Positions 53,911 through 63,137 of a stretch of 64,000 nucleotides of DNA are shown one piece after another (positions within the stretch are counted from its first letter, which is position 1; the number at the start of each line of letters is the position of its first letter). The stretch lies in NCBI RefSeq assembly GCF_937951745.1, contig NZ_CALFBQ010000047.1:1-64000 (forward strand), written 5' to 3'. The DNA is from an uncultured Chloroflexus sp. GTDB lineage: Bacteria; Chloroflexota; Chloroflexia; Chloroflexales; Chloroflexaceae. The translations under genes were made by a program, and so were the position numbers. The notes below the pieces were generated by a model. It searched no databases and was not told the origin of the DNA. It saw only the letters and a list, made by a program, of their open reading frames with translations.

Positions 53911-56349
53911 ATGGCCGAGCGGCTGATCTGCATTCACGGCCACTTTTACCAACCGCCACGGGAAAATCCATGGCTTGAAGCGGTTGAACAGCAAGACTCG
54001 GCATACCCCTATCACGACTGGAACGAGCGGATTACTGCCGAATGCTACGAGGCAAATGCCGCCTCACGCATTCTCGATAGCCAAAATCAAATTGTCCGCA
54101 TCGTCAACAACTACAGCCGGATCAGCTTCAACTTTGGGCCAACCCTCTTGACGTGGCTGGCCGCCCATGCGCCGCAGGTCTATCATGCCATCCTTCAAGC
54201 TGATCAAGAGAGCCAGCGCTATTTCGGCGTCGGCTCGGCGATGGCGCAGTGCTACAACCACATGATTATGCCGCTAGCCTCGCGGCGCGATAAGGTGACG
54301 CAAGTCATCTGGGGCATCCGCGACTTTGTCTACCGGTTTGGCCGTCAGCCGGAAGGGATGTGGTTGCCTGAAACGGCGGTTGATCTCGAAACGCTCGATA
54401 TCATGGCCGAGCATGGCATCCGCTTTACGATCTTGGCCCCGATCCAAGCTAGTCATGTGCGCAAAATCGGCGAGATGATCTGGCACGATGTCAGTGGCGG
54501 ACGGATCGATCCGACCCAGCCGTATCTGGTGAAACTGGCGAGCGGGCGGGCGATCACCGTCTTCTTCTACGATGGGCCGGTGTCGCAGGCCGTCGCCTTC
54601 GAGCGCCTGCTCAGCAGCGGGGTCGGTTTTGCCAACCGATTGGCCAGTATTTTCAACGACCAGCGCCCGTGGCCGCAACTTGCCCACATCGCCACCGACG
54701 GCGAGACCTACGGCCACCACCATCGCTACGGCGACATGGCGCTAGCATACGCTATGCACTACATCGAAGAGACCGGCTTGGCTAAGCTGACCAATTATGC
54801 CTCGTACTTGCAACGCTACCGCCCCACCCACGAAGTGCAGATCATCGAACGCACCTCGTGGAGTTGCGCGCACGGCGTGGGGCGCTGGTCAACCGATTGC
54901 GGCTGCAATACTGGCGGCAATCCGGGTTGGAATCAGGCATGGCGGGCGCCGCTGCGCGCTGCGCTCGACTGGCTGCGCGATACAATTGCCCCTCGCTTCG
55001 AGGGTTATGCTCGCCGGTTGCTGGTTGATCCATGGGCAGCGCGCGATGACTATATCAACGTGATTCTCGATCGCTCGCCGGAGAATGTCGCTGCCTTTAT
55101 TGGCCGGCATGGCCGGGGGCGGCTCGATGAGGGCCAGCGGATTGCGGTGCTGAAGCTGATGGAGTTGCAGCGCCATCTGATGTTGATGTACACCTCGTGC
55201 GGCTGGTTTTTCGATGATCTGAGTGGAATCGAAACGATACAAGTGATGATGTATGCCGGGCGGGCGCTCCAACTGGCCCACGAGCTGTTTGGCGAAGAGT
55301 TTGAAGTGGAATTTCTCGACCGGCTGGCGCAGGCGCGCAGCAATGTGCCGGCGCGCGGCACTGGCCGCGACCTCTACGAGCGCCACGTGCGCCCAGCAAT
55401 GGTCGATCTGCGCAAAGTCGGCGCGCACTACGCGATGACCTCGCTCTTCAATGGCGTCGGAGAACGTGAGCGAATTTATGCTTATACGGTCGATCGCGAA
55501 GATTATCATCTGCTCTTGGCGGGGAAATCCCGCTTGGCGCTTGGTCGGATTCGGATCGAGTCGAATGTCACCGGCGAATCAACTCGGCTCAGCTTCGGCG
55601 TGCTTCATCTTGGCGATCACAATATTTCAGGTGGTGTACGCGAATATCAGAGCGAGCAAAGCTATCAGCGGCTGATCGAAGATCTGAGTGAGCTTTTCCT
55701 ACGTGCTGATATTCCCGGTGTGATCCGTCTCGTTGACCGCAATTTCGGCCAAGAGCAGTATTCGCTCAAACTGCTCTTTGGTGATGAACAGCGCCAAATC
55801 CTCAACCGCATTCTAACCTCGAGTTTGGCCGATGCCGAGGCCGCGTACCGGCAAATTTACGAGAATCATGCCCCCTTGATGCGTTTCTTGGCGAGCATGG
55901 GTATGCCGGTGCCGCAAGAGTTTCAAATTGCCGCTAAGTTTGCTATCAATACCGAACTACGCCGTTTGTTCGAGGCTGATCCGCTCGATTTTGACCGGAT
56001 TAATAGCCTGTTACGTGAAGCAAAGCGTTCTGGCGTTTCTCTCGATGCCGAAGGATTGAGTTATACGTTGGCACGCACCATCCGGCGTATTAGCGAGCAT
56101 TTTCAAGTCAAGCCTGAGGATCGGGCGCTGTTGGCGCAGCTCGACACAGCAGTCGGCTTAGCCCGCAATCTACCCTTCGAGGTTGATGTCTGGCACACCC
56201 AAAATGTCTATTACGAGTTGTTGCAGTCTGTTTATCCGCAGATGAAGGCGGAAGCCGAGACAGGATACGCCGATGCCCATACGTGGGTGCGGCTGTTCCG
56301 CGCGCTCGGTGCAAAATTGCGCTTTCGTCTGCCGCCGGGAGAACCATGA
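53911..56349 (+). CDS. GH57-family glycoside hydrolase with DUF3536 domain
   Basis: An 812-residue enzyme. GH57 motifs: HGHFYQPPRENPWLE near the start, the nucleophile region PEGMWLPETAVDLE (about 147-160) and IATDGETYGHHHRYGDMALA (about 262-281). The C-terminal half is the helical DUF3536 region (RLLFGDEQRQILNRILTSSL-like). GH57 enzymes of this type are annotated as alpha-amylase or 4-alpha-glucanotransferase; the true reaction is not known. Its stop overlaps the treY ATG by 4 nt. Position between treZ and treY suggests it trims or rearranges the glucan chains that TreY uses, perhaps replacing the absent debranching enzyme TreX. Confidence 0.88.
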   Translation: MAERLICIHGHFYQPPRENPWLEAVEQQDSAYPYHDWNERITAECYEANAASRILDSQNQIVRIVNNYSRISFNFGPTLLTWLAAHAPQVYHAILQADQESQRYFGVGSAMAQCYNHMIMPLASRRDKVTQVIWGIRDFVYRFGRQPEGMWLPETAVDLETLDIMAEHGIRFTILAPIQASHVRKIGEMIWHDVSGGRIDPTQPYLVKLASGRAITVFFYDGPVSQAVAFERLLSSGVGFANRLASIFNDQRPWPQLAHIATDGETYGHHHRYGDMALAYAMHYIEETGLAKLTNYASYLQRYRPTHEVQIIERTSWSCAHGVGRWSTDCGCNTGGNPGWNQAWRAPLRAALDWLRDTIAPRFEGYARRLLVDPWAARDDYINVILDRSPENVAAFIGRHGRGRLDEGQRIAVLKLMELQRHLMLMYTSCGWFFDDLSGIETIQVMMYAGRALQLAHELFGEEFEVEFLDRLAQARSNVPARGTGRDLYERHVRPAMVDLRKVGAHYAMTSLFNGVGERERIYAYTVDREDYHLLLAGKSRLALGRIRIESNVTGESTRLSFGVLHLGDHNISGGVREYQSEQSYQRLIEDLSELFLRADIPGVIRLVDRNFGQEQYSLKLLFGDEQRQILNRILTSSLADAEAAYRQIYENHAPLMRFLASMGMPVPQEFQIAAKFAINTELRRLFEADPLDFDRINSLLREAKRSGVSLDAEGLSYTLARTIRRISEHFQVKPEDRALLAQLDTAVGLARNLPFEVDVWHTQNVYYELLQSVYPQMKAEAETGYADAHTWVRLFRALGAKLRFRLPPGEP

Positions 56350-59306
56350 TTGACGTAGAACCACACATTCCACGCGCAACCTACCGCTTGCAGTTGAACG
56401 CTGATCTGACCTTCACCGATGTAGCTGAGCTGGTTCCTTATTTCGCTGAACTTGGGATTAGCGATCTGTACTTCTCACCGATTCTGACCCCGCGCGCCGG
56501 TAGTCGGCACGGCTACGATATCACCGATCATTCGCAATTAAATCCTGAATTAGGTGGTGAAGCGGCTTTTGCCCGTCTCGCTGAGGTTCTCCGTGCCCAT
56601 CAATTGGGGTTGATCCTCGATGTAGTGCCCAATCACATGGGTATTGGCGATCTGCGCAACTATTGGTGGCGCGATGTGCTTGAAAATGGGCCGAGTTCGG
56701 TGTTTGCCCCCTACTTCGATATCGATTGGGATCCGGTGCCGCCCGAACTGCACGGCAAGGTGTTGCTGCCGGTGCTCGGCGATCAATACGGCGTGATCCT
56801 CGAACGGGGCGAGTTGCGCTTGTCCTACGATGATGATGGCGGGTTTAGCTTGGGTTACTGGGAACACCGCTTCCCGCTCAATCCGCGCAGTTATGCCGAT
56901 ATTCTGGCTCACCGGCTCGACGATCTGCTGAGCGAGCTAGGGCCGGATCATCCCGACGCGATTGAGTTGCAGAGCATCATAACGGCAATCGGCTATCTGC
57001 CGGCGCGTCACGAGACGGCGCCTGATCGGGTGATCGAGCGCAACCGAGAGAAAGAAGTTATCAAGCGACGAATCGCAACGCTGGTGGCAGCGAGCGAACC
57101 GGTGCGCCGCATGATTGAGCAGGCACTGGCCGATTACAACGGCGATCCCGCCGATCCGAAAAGTTTTGACTTGCTTGATGCGTTGATTGCCCGCCAATCG
57201 TACCGGCTGGCTTTCTGGCGGGTGGCGACCGAAGAGATCAACTACCGTCGCTTTTTCGATATTAACGATCTTGCGGCTATCCGGGTTGAGCTGCCGGAGG
57301 TCTTGCAAGCGACCCACGATCTGATCTTGCGCTTGTTGGCGGAAGGAGTTGCTACCGGTGCCCGTATCGATCACCCTGATGGGTTATGGCAGCCGGCGGC
57401 CTACTTCCGTCAATTGCAAGAGAGTTATTTGCGCTATGCGGCGGCATATCGCTTTGGTGGCAGTGCCCCGGCTGATCTCGATGAACAGATTCGCGAGCGG
57501 TTGGCGCAGGCCGAACGCGGCGAACGACTGTGGCCGCTCTACGTGGTGGCCGAGAAGATTCTCAGCCACGGTGAACCGTTGCCCGCTGATTGGGCAGTGG
57601 CCGGCACCACCGGCTACGATTTTCTCAACCAAATCGGCGGCGCTTTGATTGATCGCAGCAGTCAACGCGCGCTCAACCGTCTATACAGCCAGTTTGCCGG
57701 GCCGCAACCCACCTTCGCCAATTTGGTCAACAGCAAAAAGAAAGAGATCATGCTGGTCGCGCTCGCCAGCGAAGTCAATACGCTCAGCCATTTACTCGAC
57801 CGACTGGCCGAACGCACCCGCCGCTATCGCGACTTTACGCTTAACAGTCTGACGTTTGCGATCCGTGAAGTAATTGCCGGGATGCCGGTCTACCGCACGT
57901 ACATCAGCACTGACGGTATCGTTAGCGAACGAGATGAGCAGGCGATCCGCTTCGCAGTGAGGGAAGCGAAACGGCGCAACCCGCGCACTGCCGCCCAAAT
58001 CTTCGACTTTATCGAAGAAACATTGCTTTTGCGTAATCTTGACCACTTTGCACCAGAAGTGCGCGATGATGTGGTGCGCTTTGTGATGAAGTTTCAGCAA
58101 CTAAGTGGGCCAGTGATGGCCAAGGGGGTGGAAGACACGGCCTTCTACGTCTATAACCGGCTGGTCGCGCTCAATGAGGTGGGCGGACACCCCGAACTCT
58201 TTGGCAACGATGTGGCCGATCTGCATCAGGCTGCTCAAGCTCGGCAGCAACACTGGCCGCACAGTATGGTGACAACCTCAACCCACGATACGAAGCGTAG
58301 TGAAGACGTGCGCGCCCGCATCAGCGTGCTGAGTGAGCTGCCCGATGAATGGCGCAAGCACGTGCTGCAATGGAGCCGACTGAATGCGGCGAAACGCAGC
58401 CAGCTTGAGGGCGGAATGGCGCCTAGTCGCAACGATGAGTATCTGCTCTACCAGACGTTAGTAGGTACGTGGGAAGGGATGGAGCAGCTTGCTCACTTTA
58501 CCGAGCGGATTGCCGCGTATATGGAAAAGGCCACTCGCGAGGCCAAGGTGAATACGAGCTGGATCAATCCGAACGCGGCGTATGATGCCGCTGTGCAACG
58601 GTTTGTGACGGGTATTCTCGACCCACGCCGTTCGCGCCGGTTCCTCGAAAGCCTTGATGCGTTTGCTAAGCGGATCGCGTTTTTTGGCCGCTTCAACAGC
58701 CTGACCCAAACTCTCGTGCGGCTGGCGACGCCGGGGGTGCCTGATCTCTATCAGGGATGCGAGTTGTGGGATTTGAGTCTGGTCGATCCCGACAACCGGC
58801 GACCGGTAGACTTCCAGCGCCGGGTGGCGCTGCTGGCCGAGTTGCGCGCGCAGCGAGCCGAACGCGGGGCGCAGGCATTGGCGGAAGAACTGCTGGCTAC
58901 CGCCGCCGATGGCCGGATCAAGCTCTACACCATCGCCACTGCGCTGGCCTGCCGGCGCGAGCGGATCGATCTCTTCCGCACCGGTGCCTACTTGCCGCTC
59001 ACCCCGACCGGGCCGGCTACCGAGTACGTTATCGCCTTTGCTCGCCGCCATCCCACTGCCGGCGAAGTGCTTGCAGTCGCCCCCCGGCTCACGGCCCGGC
59101 TTAGCGGCGGGAAGGAAACGCCGCCGATCGGTGAGTTGTGGGGTGAGACGTGGCTGCCGTTGCCTGAAGTGGCGCCGGGAACGCACTACCGCAATCTGTT
59201 TACCGATGAGTGCCTGACTGTCGCCGATCATCCGGCGGGACCGGGGCTGGCGCTGGCTGATGTCTTGCGGCGCTGGCCAGTGGCGTTGGCGGTGCGGGAA
59301 CCGTGA
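56346..59306 (+). CDS. treY: Malto-oligosyltrehalose synthase
   Basis: Converts the reducing-end glucose pair of a malto-oligosaccharide to a trehalose linkage; GH13 subfamily 26, 986 residues (family about 700-1000). Motifs: [70 protein letters not shown] (about 339), [20 protein letters not shown] (about 398), [13 protein letters not shown] and [18 protein letters not shown] (about 641). The ATG overlaps the GH57 stop by ATGA. Last gene of the cluster. Confidence 0.95.
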   Translation: MIDVEPHIPRATYRLQLNADLTFTDVAELVPYFAELGISDLYFSPILTPRAGSRHGYDITDHSQLNPELGGEAAFARLAEVLRAHQLGLILDVVPNHMGIGDLRNYWWRDVLENGPSSVFAPYFDIDWDPVPPELHGKVLLPVLGDQYGVILERGELRLSYDDDGGFSLGYWEHRFPLNPRSYADILAHRLDDLLSELGPDHPDAIELQSIITAIGYLPARHETAPDRVIERNREKEVIKRRIATLVAASEPVRRMIEQALADYNGDPADPKSFDLLDALIARQSYRLAFWRVATEEINYRRFFDINDLAAIRVELPEVLQATHDLILRLLAEGVATGARIDHPDGLWQPAAYFRQLQESYLRYAAAYRFGGSAPADLDEQIRERLAQAERGERLWPLYVVAEKILSHGEPLPADWAVAGTTGYDFLNQIGGALIDRSSQRALNRLYSQFAGPQPTFANLVNSKKKEIMLVALASEVNTLSHLLDRLAERTRRYRDFTLNSLTFAIREVIAGMPVYRTYISTDGIVSERDEQAIRFAVREAKRRNPRTAAQIFDFIEETLLLRNLDHFAPEVRDDVVRFVMKFQQLSGPVMAKGVEDTAFYVYNRLVALNEVGGHPELFGNDVADLHQAAQARQQHWPHSMVTTSTHDTKRSEDVRARISVLSELPDEWRKHVLQWSRLNAAKRSQLEGGMAPSRNDEYLLYQTLVGTWEGMEQLAHFTERIAAYMEKATREAKVNTSWINPNAAYDAAVQRFVTGILDPRRSRRFLESLDAFAKRIAFFGRFNSLTQTLVRLATPGVPDLYQGCELWDLSLVDPDNRRPVDFQRRVALLAELRAQRAERGAQALAEELLATAADGRIKLYTIATALACRRERIDLFRTGAYLPLTPTGPATEYVIAFARRHPTAGEVLAVAPRLTARLSGGKETPPIGELWGETWLPLPEVAPGTHYRNLFTDECLTVADHPAGPGLALADVLRRWPVALAVREP

Positions 59307-59493
59307 CGGCTGCGGCCATCCGCAAACCGGCATTTTCGGCTATACTATTCATGGTAGCCTGAATACACGATCGCCGTCGATGGGGACGGAACGTAAGCGT
59401 TTACGAGCGTGCGCCTGCGTTGTCGCGCCCCGCTACGGCGAACCGTGGCGGGAATTTGGTATTGGCGCGTAAATCAAGAGGGAGGTAGTATCA

Positions 59494-60522
59494 ATGACCG
59501 TCTCGATCAACGAAATCAGCGCCAGTCCGGGATTTGGGCACGATCTGCCGCCGCATACGTTGCAAGACATGCTGCGGTATATGATGTTAGCGCGGGCGCT
59601 CGATGAGCGAATGTGGGTGCTCAACCGGGCCGGCAAGGCACCGTTTGTGATTAGTTGCCAAGGGCACGAAGCGGCACAAGTAGGGGCCGCATTTGCGCTC
59701 AGCCGAGGCAAGGATTTTGTGTTGCCCTACTATCGTGGCTTGGCGACGGTGCTCGTGATGGGGATGACTCCAACCGAAGTGATGCTGGGCCTCTTTGCCC
59801 GCGCCACCGATCCGAGTTCGGGGGGTAGACAGATGCCGGCTCATTACGGTTGCCGCCGCCTAAAAATTGTGACCCAATCGTCGCCGGTGGGGACGCAAAT
59901 TGCGCACGCCGCTGGGATTGGCCTCGCTGAGAAGATCAAAGGTGGTGATGCGGTAGCGTGGGTATCCTTCGGCGAGGGCACCACCAGCCAAGGCGACTTT
60001 CATGAAGCACTGAATCTGGCAGCCGTTCACCGGCTGCCGGTCATTTTCCAGTGCGAGAACAACGAATACGCGATTAGTGTTCACCAACGCCAACAGATGG
60101 CAGTAGCCAGCGTGGCCGACCGCGGGCCGGCCTATGGCATTCCCGGCATTAGCGTCGATGGCACCGATGTGCTGGCCGTCTACGAAGTCACCCGCCGCGC
60201 TGTCGAGCGCGCGCGCCGTGGCGATGGTCCCACGCTGATCGAGGCCCGCGTGGTGCGCATGACGGCCCACTCTAGCGACGATAACGACCGCACCTATCGT
60301 CCGCCGCACGAACTGACGCTCGTGCGCCACCAAGACCCGATTGTGCGCTTTGTCGCCCAACTGCGCGAGCACGGCATCTTGAGCGAAGCTGAAGAGCAGG
60401 CGATGCGCGCCGAAGTGGCGGCGATCGTTGACCGCGCGACCGAAGAGGCCGAACGCGCGCCGATGCCCGAACCCGAAACGCTCTACGACCATGTGTATGC
60501 GCCGGCACGGCCACGCCGGTAA
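59494..60522 (+). CDS. pdhA: 2-oxoacid dehydrogenase E1 component, alpha subunit
   Basis: Thiamine-diphosphate-dependent decarboxylation of pyruvate or a branched-chain 2-oxoacid; 342 residues. Motifs: RALDERMWVLNRAGKAPFVI, CQGHEAAQVGAAFAL, HYGCRRLKIVTQSSPVGTQI, and the cofactor motif VSFGEGTTSQGDFHEALNLA ending CENNEYAIS (about 150-190). The usual GDG is GEG here, a variant seen in some E1 families. The phosphorylation-loop-like MTAHSSDDNDRTYR is typical of the branched-chain-type clade. GGGAGG precedes the ATG. First of three complex genes; E3 is not in the window. Confidence 0.92.
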   Translation: MTVSINEISASPGFGHDLPPHTLQDMLRYMMLARALDERMWVLNRAGKAPFVISCQGHEAAQVGAAFALSRGKDFVLPYYRGLATVLVMGMTPTEVMLGLFARATDPSSGGRQMPAHYGCRRLKIVTQSSPVGTQIAHAAGIGLAEKIKGGDAVAWVSFGEGTTSQGDFHEALNLAAVHRLPVIFQCENNEYAISVHQRQQMAVASVADRGPAYGIPGISVDGTDVLAVYEVTRRAVERARRGDGPTLIEARVVRMTAHSSDDNDRTYRPPHELTLVRHQDPIVRFVAQLREHGILSEAEEQAMRAEVAAIVDRATEEAERAPMPEPETLYDHVYAPARPRR

Positions 60523-60640
60523 CGCAACATCGCAACGGCGCAGAGGATAGTGGAGTATGGCGCAAACGCGCCGGGGGCGACCATCCAAAAACCGTCGCGT
60601 CCTTGGCGTCCTTAGCGGCTTTGCGTTAAACACAGTCATT
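60523..60640. repeat. Interspersed repeat-like gap between E1 alpha and E1 beta
   Basis: Contains CGGCGCAGAGGATAGTGGAG and GTCCTTGGCGTCCTTAGCGG, ending GCTTTGCGTTAAACAC. These resemble parts of the repeats at 10308 and 18575. Confidence 0.45.
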
Positions 60641-60650
60641 GGAGGATGTC

Positions 60651-61634
60651 ATGCCAGAGATGAACCTGCTCGAAGCGATCCGGCAGGGCCTCGACGAGGC
60701 GATGGCTGCCGATACACGGGTCTTTATTTTTGGTGAAGATGTCGGTAAGCGCGGCGGCGTCTTCCGCGTCACCGAAGGCTTATACGACAAATACGGCCCC
60801 ATGCGCGTGATCGACTCGCCGCTGGCCGAGAGCGTGATCGTCGGCGCGTGCATTGGCGCGGCGATGAACGACACGCTGCCGATCGCCGAAATCCAATTCG
60901 CCGACTTTATTGCGCCCGCCTTCAACCAAATCGTGCAAGAGGCGGCCCGGATTCACTACCGCTCGAACGGCGATTGGGAGGTACCACTCGTGATCCGTAC
61001 TCCCTATGGTGGCGGCATCCACGGCGCACTCTACCACAGCCAGAGCGTGGAAGCCTTCTTTGCCCACGTGCCCGGCCTCAAGGTGGTAACGCCATCAACT
61101 CCCTACGACGCCAAGGGCTTGCTCAAGAGCGCGATCGAAGACCCGAACCCGGTGCTGTTCCTCGAACACAAGAAGACCTATCGCCTTATCAAAGGCTTTG
61201 TGCCCGAAGAGGATTACCGCGTGCCGATCGGCCCCGCCGATATCAAGCGTCCCGGTGAGGATATATCGGTCTTTGCCTATGGTCTGATGCTGCACTACTG
61301 CCTCGAGGCGGCCCAGACCCTCGCCGCCGAAGGGGTGAGCGTCGAGGTGGTCGATCTGCGCACGCTACGCCCGCTCGACACCGAGACGATCCTCGCCAGC
61401 GTGCGCCGTACCGGCAAGGCGCTGATCGTCCACGAAGACAATCTGTTTGGCGGGTTTGGCGGCGAGGTAGCGGCAATTATCGCCGAGCATGCCTTCGAGG
61501 ATCTCGACGGACCGGTCATGCGGATCGGCGGGCCGGATGTGCCGGCGATGCCGTTTGCCCATTCGCTCGAAGCGGCGTTTATGCCTTCGCCAGCATCGAT
61601 CGCCACCGCTATGCGCCGGTTAGCAGCGTATTGA
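60651..61634 (+). CDS. pdhB: 2-oxoacid dehydrogenase E1 component, beta subunit
   Basis: A 327-residue partner of E1 alpha that completes the thiamine-diphosphate site. Motifs: NLLEAIRQGLDEAMAADTRV, FGEDVGKRGGVFRVTEGLYD, IDSPLAESVIVGACIGAAMN, EIQFADFIAPAFNQIVQEAA, RTPYGGGIHGALYHSQSVEA and VHEDNLFGGFGGEVAAIIAE. The ATG at 60651 has GGAGG 6 nt upstream; an earlier in-frame start at 60639 overlaps that site. It follows E1 alpha by 128 nt of repeat-like sequence. Confidence 0.94.
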   Translation: MPEMNLLEAIRQGLDEAMAADTRVFIFGEDVGKRGGVFRVTEGLYDKYGPMRVIDSPLAESVIVGACIGAAMNDTLPIAEIQFADFIAPAFNQIVQEAARIHYRSNGDWEVPLVIRTPYGGGIHGALYHSQSVEAFFAHVPGLKVVTPSTPYDAKGLLKSAIEDPNPVLFLEHKKTYRLIKGFVPEEDYRVPIGPADIKRPGEDISVFAYGLMLHYCLEAAQTLAAEGVSVEVVDLRTLRPLDTETILASVRRTGKALIVHEDNLFGGFGGEVAAIIAEHAFEDLDGPVMRIGGPDVPAMPFAHSLEAAFMPSPASIATAMRRLAAY

Positions 61635-61655
61635 ACATCACACGGGTCGTACCGA

Positions 61656-61680
61656 AGGGACACAGCGCCGCTGTGTCCCT
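61656..61680 (+). terminator. Hairpin between E1 beta and E2
   Basis: AGGGACACAG pairs with CTGTGTCCCT around CGCCG. There is no T-tract (CTGATCG follows), so it may be an mRNA processing or attenuation element rather than a full stop. Confidence 0.45.
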
Positions 61681-61715
61681 CTGATCGATGCATAACGTAT
61701 GAGCAGGTGAGATCC

Positions 61716-63062
61716 ATGATCGACATCAAAATGCCCCAATTGGGCGAGAGCGTCACCGAAGGCACCGTTGGGCGCTGGCTCAAGCAACCCGGCGATGCAG
61801 TGGCGAAATACGAGCCATTGCTAGAAGTCGTGACCGATAAAGTTGACACAGAGGTGCCCGCTCCTGAAGCTGGCATCCTGCACGAGATACTGGTGCCCGA
61901 AGGCGAGACGGTGCGGGTCGGCACGGTAATTGCCCGGCTCGCTCCGGCTGGGGCAGCGGTTGCCGCGCCGGCCCCAGCGGCTAGCCCGGTGGTAGCGACC
62001 GTTGCCGCGCCGGCAGTGGTCGCCGCTGCCGCCACGACCACGACTGCCGCACCGCCAGCTACACCGCCAGCTACCGATGGACGCAATGCCTATCTCTCGC
62101 CGGTCGTGGCCCGGCTATTGGCTGAACACAACCTTGACCCGGCCCAAATCCGTGGCAGCGGACAAGGTGGGCGGATCACCAAACAAGATGTACTGCGCTT
62201 CCTCGCCGAACGTGAGCGCCAACCGGCTGCGCCGACTCCGGCAGTTGCCCCTGCGCCGGTTGCGGCTGCTCCAGTCCCTACACCAGTTGCGGCAGTTGCA
62301 CCTGCGTCAGCGGTGGCTTCCGCTCCGGCCTCGGCAGTCGAGCCAGCTCCGGCCCCGGTCGAGATCCCTGCCGACGCCGAACTCATACCGCTCACCCCAA
62401 TGCGACGCAGCATTGCCGAACACATGACTCGTTCGGTACGCACCGCGCCGCATGCGACTACCGTGATGGAGGTCGATTTGAGCCGAGTGCTTGCACACCG
62501 TGCTGCCCATCAAGAAGCTTTCAACCGGCAAGGCGTGCGCTTGACCCTTACCCCCTACTTTGTGATGGCGACGGTGGCCGGTTTGCAAGCAGTACCGGTC
62601 TTCAACGGCAGCTTCACCGAGCAGGGCATCGTGCTGCACCGCCGGATCAACATCGGGATTGCGGTGGCGCTGAACGAAGGCTTGCTGGTGCCGGTCATTC
62701 CTGACGCCGACGAGAAAAATCTGCTCGGTCTGGCCCGCGCCGTCAACGACCTCGCCGAACGAGCGCGCACCAAACGGCTGCGGCCCGAAGAGACCCATGG
62801 CGGTACCTTTACTATCACCAACCATGGCGTCACCGGCAGCCTGTTTGCCACGCCGATCATCAACCAACCGCAAGCCGGTATTCTCGGCATCGGCGCCGTG
62901 GTTAAGCGTCCGGTAGTCATCACTCAAAACGGGCTTGATGCCATCGCCATTCGCCCACTGTGCTACCTCTCGTTTACTTTCGACCACCGGATAGCCGACG
63001 GCGCTACCGCCGATCGCTTCCTCGCTACGGTCAAGCAGCGACTCGAACAGTGGGAGGGATGA
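61716..63062 (+). CDS. 2-oxoacid dehydrogenase E2 component, dihydrolipoyl acyltransferase
   Basis: A 448-residue core subunit. Lipoyl domain at residues 1-76 with lipoyl Lys42 in VVTDKVDTEV. An Ala/Pro/Thr linker follows, then a peripheral-subunit-binding domain (about 128-165, YLSPVVARLLAEHNLDPAQI), a second long Ala/Pro/Val linker, and the acyltransferase domain with the catalytic FDHRIADG (about 421). The start at 61716 follows AGGTGA. The linkers are unusually repetitive. The acyl specificity (acetyl, succinyl, branched) cannot be fixed; single lipoyl domain and E1 type suggest pyruvate or branched-chain. Confidence 0.93.
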   Translation: MIDIKMPQLGESVTEGTVGRWLKQPGDAVAKYEPLLEVVTDKVDTEVPAPEAGILHEILVPEGETVRVGTVIARLAPAGAAVAAPAPAASPVVATVAAPAVVAAAATTTTAAPPATPPATDGRNAYLSPVVARLLAEHNLDPAQIRGSGQGGRITKQDVLRFLAERERQPAAPTPAVAPAPVAAAPVPTPVAAVAPASAVASAPASAVEPAPAPVEIPADAELIPLTPMRRSIAEHMTRSVRTAPHATTVMEVDLSRVLAHRAAHQEAFNRQGVRLTLTPYFVMATVAGLQAVPVFNGSFTEQGIVLHRRINIGIAVALNEGLLVPVIPDADEKNLLGLARAVNDLAERARTKRLRPEETHGGTFTITNHGVTGSLFATPIINQPQAGILGIGAVVKRPVVITQNGLDAIAIRPLCYLSFTFDHRIADGATADRFLATVKQRLEQWEG

Positions 63063-63082
63063 GCAGATCATAAGCCAACACG

Positions 63083-63125
63083 CCACGCGAAGATGGTATT
63101 GCTTAACCTTGCCGTCTTCGCGTGG
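63083..63125. terminator. Hairpin between the E2 gene and the convergent GmrSD-like gene
   Basis: CCACGCGAAGA pairs exactly with TCTTCGCGTGG around a 21-nt loop, 20 nt after the E2 stop and 13 nt beyond the end of the minus-strand gene. Confidence 0.5.
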
Positions 63126-63137
63126 TTGCCTCTAGTT

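Noticed and set aside
59600-60300. GEG instead of GDG in the E1 alpha cofactor motif
   Set aside because: Not reported as an anomaly: the GEG variant occurs in other E1 alpha families and the rest of the motif is intact.
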